This document shows positions 62,383 to 64,000 of a stretch of 64,000 nt of DNA, in pieces. The translations under genes and the position numbers were made by a program. The DNA is from Chryseobacterium daecheongense (GTDB lineage Bacteria > Bacteroidota > Bacteroidia > Flavobacteriales > Weeksellaceae), in contig NZ_RJTX01000001.1 of assembly GCF_003729955.1 (NCBI RefSeq), forward strand, positions 744,001-808,000, given 5' to 3'. The notes below the pieces were generated by a model that was not told the origin of the DNA, ran no database searches, and was given only the letters and a program-made list of their open reading frames with translations. Positions within the stretch are counted from its first letter, which is position 1, and each line of letters begins with the position of its first letter.

Positions 62383-63111
62383 ATGAAAACCTATTTAAAA
62401 ATCTGCATCATTGATGAACAGGATGATGGAGAATCTATCTCCAGATTATTAAAAAGCGAATTCACTGAATTTGAATTTTCACTGCACAGCTGCAACATTG
62501 AAGAAGCTTCTTTTTATCTTGATCGAAACACACCCGATATTCTGTTTCTCAACCTGGGTCTTGTAGATGAGAGGGCCGTCAAAATGTTTTCAAAATTCAG
62601 AAAAAACCTTTCACAGATTATCTTCATCACAGATTCTGAAGCCAATGCCATTAAAGCGATTAAAAGAGGAATAACCGATTATCTCATTAAGCCCATTAAA
62701 AAGCTGGATTTTGTAATCGCCGTAAACAAAGCACTGGAATCAATCAATAAGCAAAAGAACTTTATCTATCACAGTACATTTCACAGTAAGATCAATATTC
62801 CGACTCTGCAAGGTTTCAGACGTATCAGTATTCATGAAATCATCCGCTGTGAAGCAGATTCCAATTATACGTTCATCTATTTGCTTGATAAAACAAAAGT
62901 GATTGTATCCAAAACATTACATGATTTTGAAATGCACCTTTCAGAATATAATTTTTTCAGAATACATCACAAGCATCTTATCAATCTGGATCATCTAAAA
63001 GAATACATCAAAGGAAGAGGCGGACAGGTCATTATGGCCGATAATTCCGTTCTGGATGTTGCTGCCCGTAAGAAAAACGATTTTCTGTATCATGTTGAAA
63101 ACATTGAATAA
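62383..63111 (+). CDS. LytTR family response regulator with Asn at the phosphoacceptor site
   Basis: The N-terminal part (about 1-120) of this 242-residue protein is a receiver-like fold: CIIDEQDDGES has acidic residues, FITDSE has the Thr, and LIKPI has the Lys. The usual phosphoacceptor Asp in DILFLD is replaced by Asn (DILFLNLGL, codon AAC at 62551-62553), and the usual MPGMNG loop is missing. The C-terminal LytTR DNA-binding domain (about 140-238) is intact: ISIHEIIRCEADSNYTFIYL and IHHKHLINLDHLKEYIKG. It may be phosphorylation-independent. No histidine kinase gene is adjacent. The next gene is a secreted protein. Confidence 0.93.
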   Translation: MKTYLKICIIDEQDDGESISRLLKSEFTEFEFSLHSCNIEEASFYLDRNTPDILFLNLGLVDERAVKMFSKFRKNLSQIIFITDSEANAIKAIKRGITDYLIKPIKKLDFVIAVNKALESINKQKNFIYHSTFHSKINIPTLQGFRRISIHEIIRCEADSNYTFIYLLDKTKVIVSKTLHDFEMHLSEYNFFRIHHKHLINLDHLKEYIKGRGGQVIMADNSVLDVAARKKNDFLYHVENIE

Positions 63112-63329
63112 TCACATTTAAGAGATATATCTACACATTTATACACCTATCCATTCACACCTGCTAATTCACATTACCGTGATGTTAAATATCATGATAC
63201 TTTTACGACTTCTGATCAATGAATCATTGAGAAGATGTAAAACTGTATTAACGATGAAAACCTCATCAATTCATGAGTATTAATCCTAAAGTTTTTGTTG
63301 GCTTTTGATCTATAAAACCAACGTACATT
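63112..63329. other. Intergenic region with several palindromes
   Basis: This stretch of 218 bp contains TATCATGATA (63190-63199), the odd palindrome TCAATGAATCATTGA (63216-63230), CTCAT/ATGAG arms around CAATTC (63262-63277), and a hairpin GTTGG-c-TTTT/AAAACCAAC (63297-63322) ending 7 nt before the next ATG. ATTCACA appears twice 14 nt apart (63153, 63167). No gene is seen. Confidence 0.5.
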
Positions 63330-64000
63330 ATGGTAAGAATATATTTTTTTGCAGTGTATTTCCTTTTAGGATGTTTCATGCTTCAGGCACAGGCTCCGTG
63401 CAGCGATTTTAATGATCCCACTAATCCTGCGGGAAACTGGGCTCCTGCTCCTCCGCCTAATGGAAACGTAAGTGTAGGATTCGGTACAGCCAACCCACTG
63501 GATGGATCCCAGTATCTGATTCTAAAAGATCAATCAGGGGGGTCATGGTATCAAAACACGACCGATTTTCAAAAGCTGGGTGATAAATATCTTGGATACT
63601 GCCTGTATTTTGATTTCTATCTTGAAAATGACAGCGGTTACGGAATGCCTTATCATCCCTACATCACAATTTCTGATGGAACCAACGGAGCTACATTTGT
63701 TGCGAATGTAACCGTAACTCCGGGAAGCGGATGGGTACGCATCAAAGCACCTATTGCATTAGCCAACGGAGGACCTCTTCCAAGTAATTCTGATGGTGCA
63801 TGGACCGGACCTACTCCTGCTGTTTTTGACAATATTATCATGAACACTGTAAGTGTCGGCATCACTCCGGATATTACGTCCACTCAACAGGAAGTAGTTT
63901 ATTTTGATAATATTTGCGTGAAACCTTGCAGTGATTGCAGCGAATGTAATTCTAATTTCAAGCTTCAGACAACAACAAGTACTTCCGGTAATTATACTAC
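63330..64000 (+). CDS. Secreted protein, N-terminal part (cut by window end)
   Basis: An open frame of 223 codons runs to the window end with no stop. It starts with a signal peptide (MVRIYFFAVYFLLGCFMLQA, then QAPCSDF). The mature part is rich in Gly, Pro, Asn and Thr and beta-like: YLILKDQSGGSWYQNTTDF, LGYCLYFDFYLEND and VYFDNICVKPCSDCSEC, reminiscent of carbohydrate-binding or adhesin domains of gliding bacteria. The later Cys cluster C-x-x-x-C-x-x-C-x-x-C may form disulfides. A T9SS sorting signal would be at the far end, not visible. It may be controlled by the LytTR regulator upstream. Confidence 0.8.
   Translation, partial: MVRIYFFAVYFLLGCFMLQAQAPCSDFNDPTNPAGNWAPAPPPNGNVSVGFGTANPLDGSQYLILKDQSGGSWYQNTTDFQKLGDKYLGYCLYFDFYLENDSGYGMPYHPYITISDGTNGATFVANVTVTPGSGWVRIKAPIALANGGPLPSNSDGAWTGPTPAVFDNIIMNTVSVGITPDITSTQQEVVYFDNICVKPCSDCSECNSNFKLQTTTSTSGNYT

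Overview
The window is chromosomal DNA of a low-GC, Chryseobacterium-like member of the Bacteroidota (class Flavobacteriia). Evidence: a GLPGLI-motif secreted protein, a BlaI/M56 pair whose sensor ends in a plug-like tail, parE and parC close together, secreted proteins starting after ...AQ signal peptides, and repeated TAnnTTTG -7 promoter boxes, several with a TTG about 19 nt upstream. The genus is inferred; the phylum is well supported. I see no prophage, CRISPR array, transposase or rRNA.

Layout. 1-1.8 kb: cyanophycin breakdown (cyanophycinase, truncated by the window edge, plus isoaspartyl peptidase) and a small membrane protein behind a possible sigma-54 promoter. 1.8-7.7 kb (minus): methyltransferase, lipoprotein, PH/SHOCT protein, GNAT, LRR protein, hisS, HRDC protein and a short SSB. 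7.8-11.2 kb (plus): arginase-family enzyme behind a palindromic operator, HPP membrane protein, zinc-ribbon protein, epimerase, secreted protein. 11.25-14 kb: cobalamin riboswitch and metE, so B12-independent methionine synthase should be shut off when B12 is present. 14-15.6 kb: an AT-rich HNH nuclease with an MrcB-like N-terminus and a J-domain/KTSC fusion. 15.8-22.9 kb (minus): tetR-tolC-adaptor-RND efflux operon with two copies of a palindrome around the tetR promoter. 23-29.7 kb (minus): CvfB-like protein, lpdA, small membrane protein, cupin, glycosyltransferase, recQ. 29.8-31.7 kb (plus): kdsD and tatC. 31.8-35.1 kb: a lipoprotein with a glycine-zipper tail, divergent from a DoxX-like/DUF2071/methyltransferase/membrane-protein operon whose promoter carries a perfect 28-bp palindrome.

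35.1-38.8 kb: M1 and M61 metallopeptidases. 38.9-42.1 kb (minus): histidine kinase, PBP4-type carboxypeptidase, peptidase E. 42.3-45.3 kb: TPR protein, YdeI-like protein, transaldolase-like aldolase, serine hydrolase. 45.4-48.7 kb (minus): GLPGLI protein and BlaI/M56 signalling pair. 49-50.6 kb: a secreted protein, then three initiator tRNA genes with two overlapping small unknown genes between them. 50.7-53.3 kb (plus): threonylcarbamoyl-AMP synthase, yaaA, prmC, DUF4180. 53.3-62 kb (minus): two short-chain dehydrogenase-type genes, membrane AraC regulator, rhomboid protease, parC, a small membrane protein, parE. 62.4-64 kb (plus): a LytTR regulator with Asn at the phosphoacceptor site and the start of a secreted protein.

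The least explained items are the two-gene unit between the initiator tRNAs, the DoxX/DUF2071 cassette with its orphan operator, the glycine-zipper lipoprotein beside it, and the LytTR pseudo-receiver with its repeat-rich upstream region. Most of the rest is ordinary housekeeping sequence.
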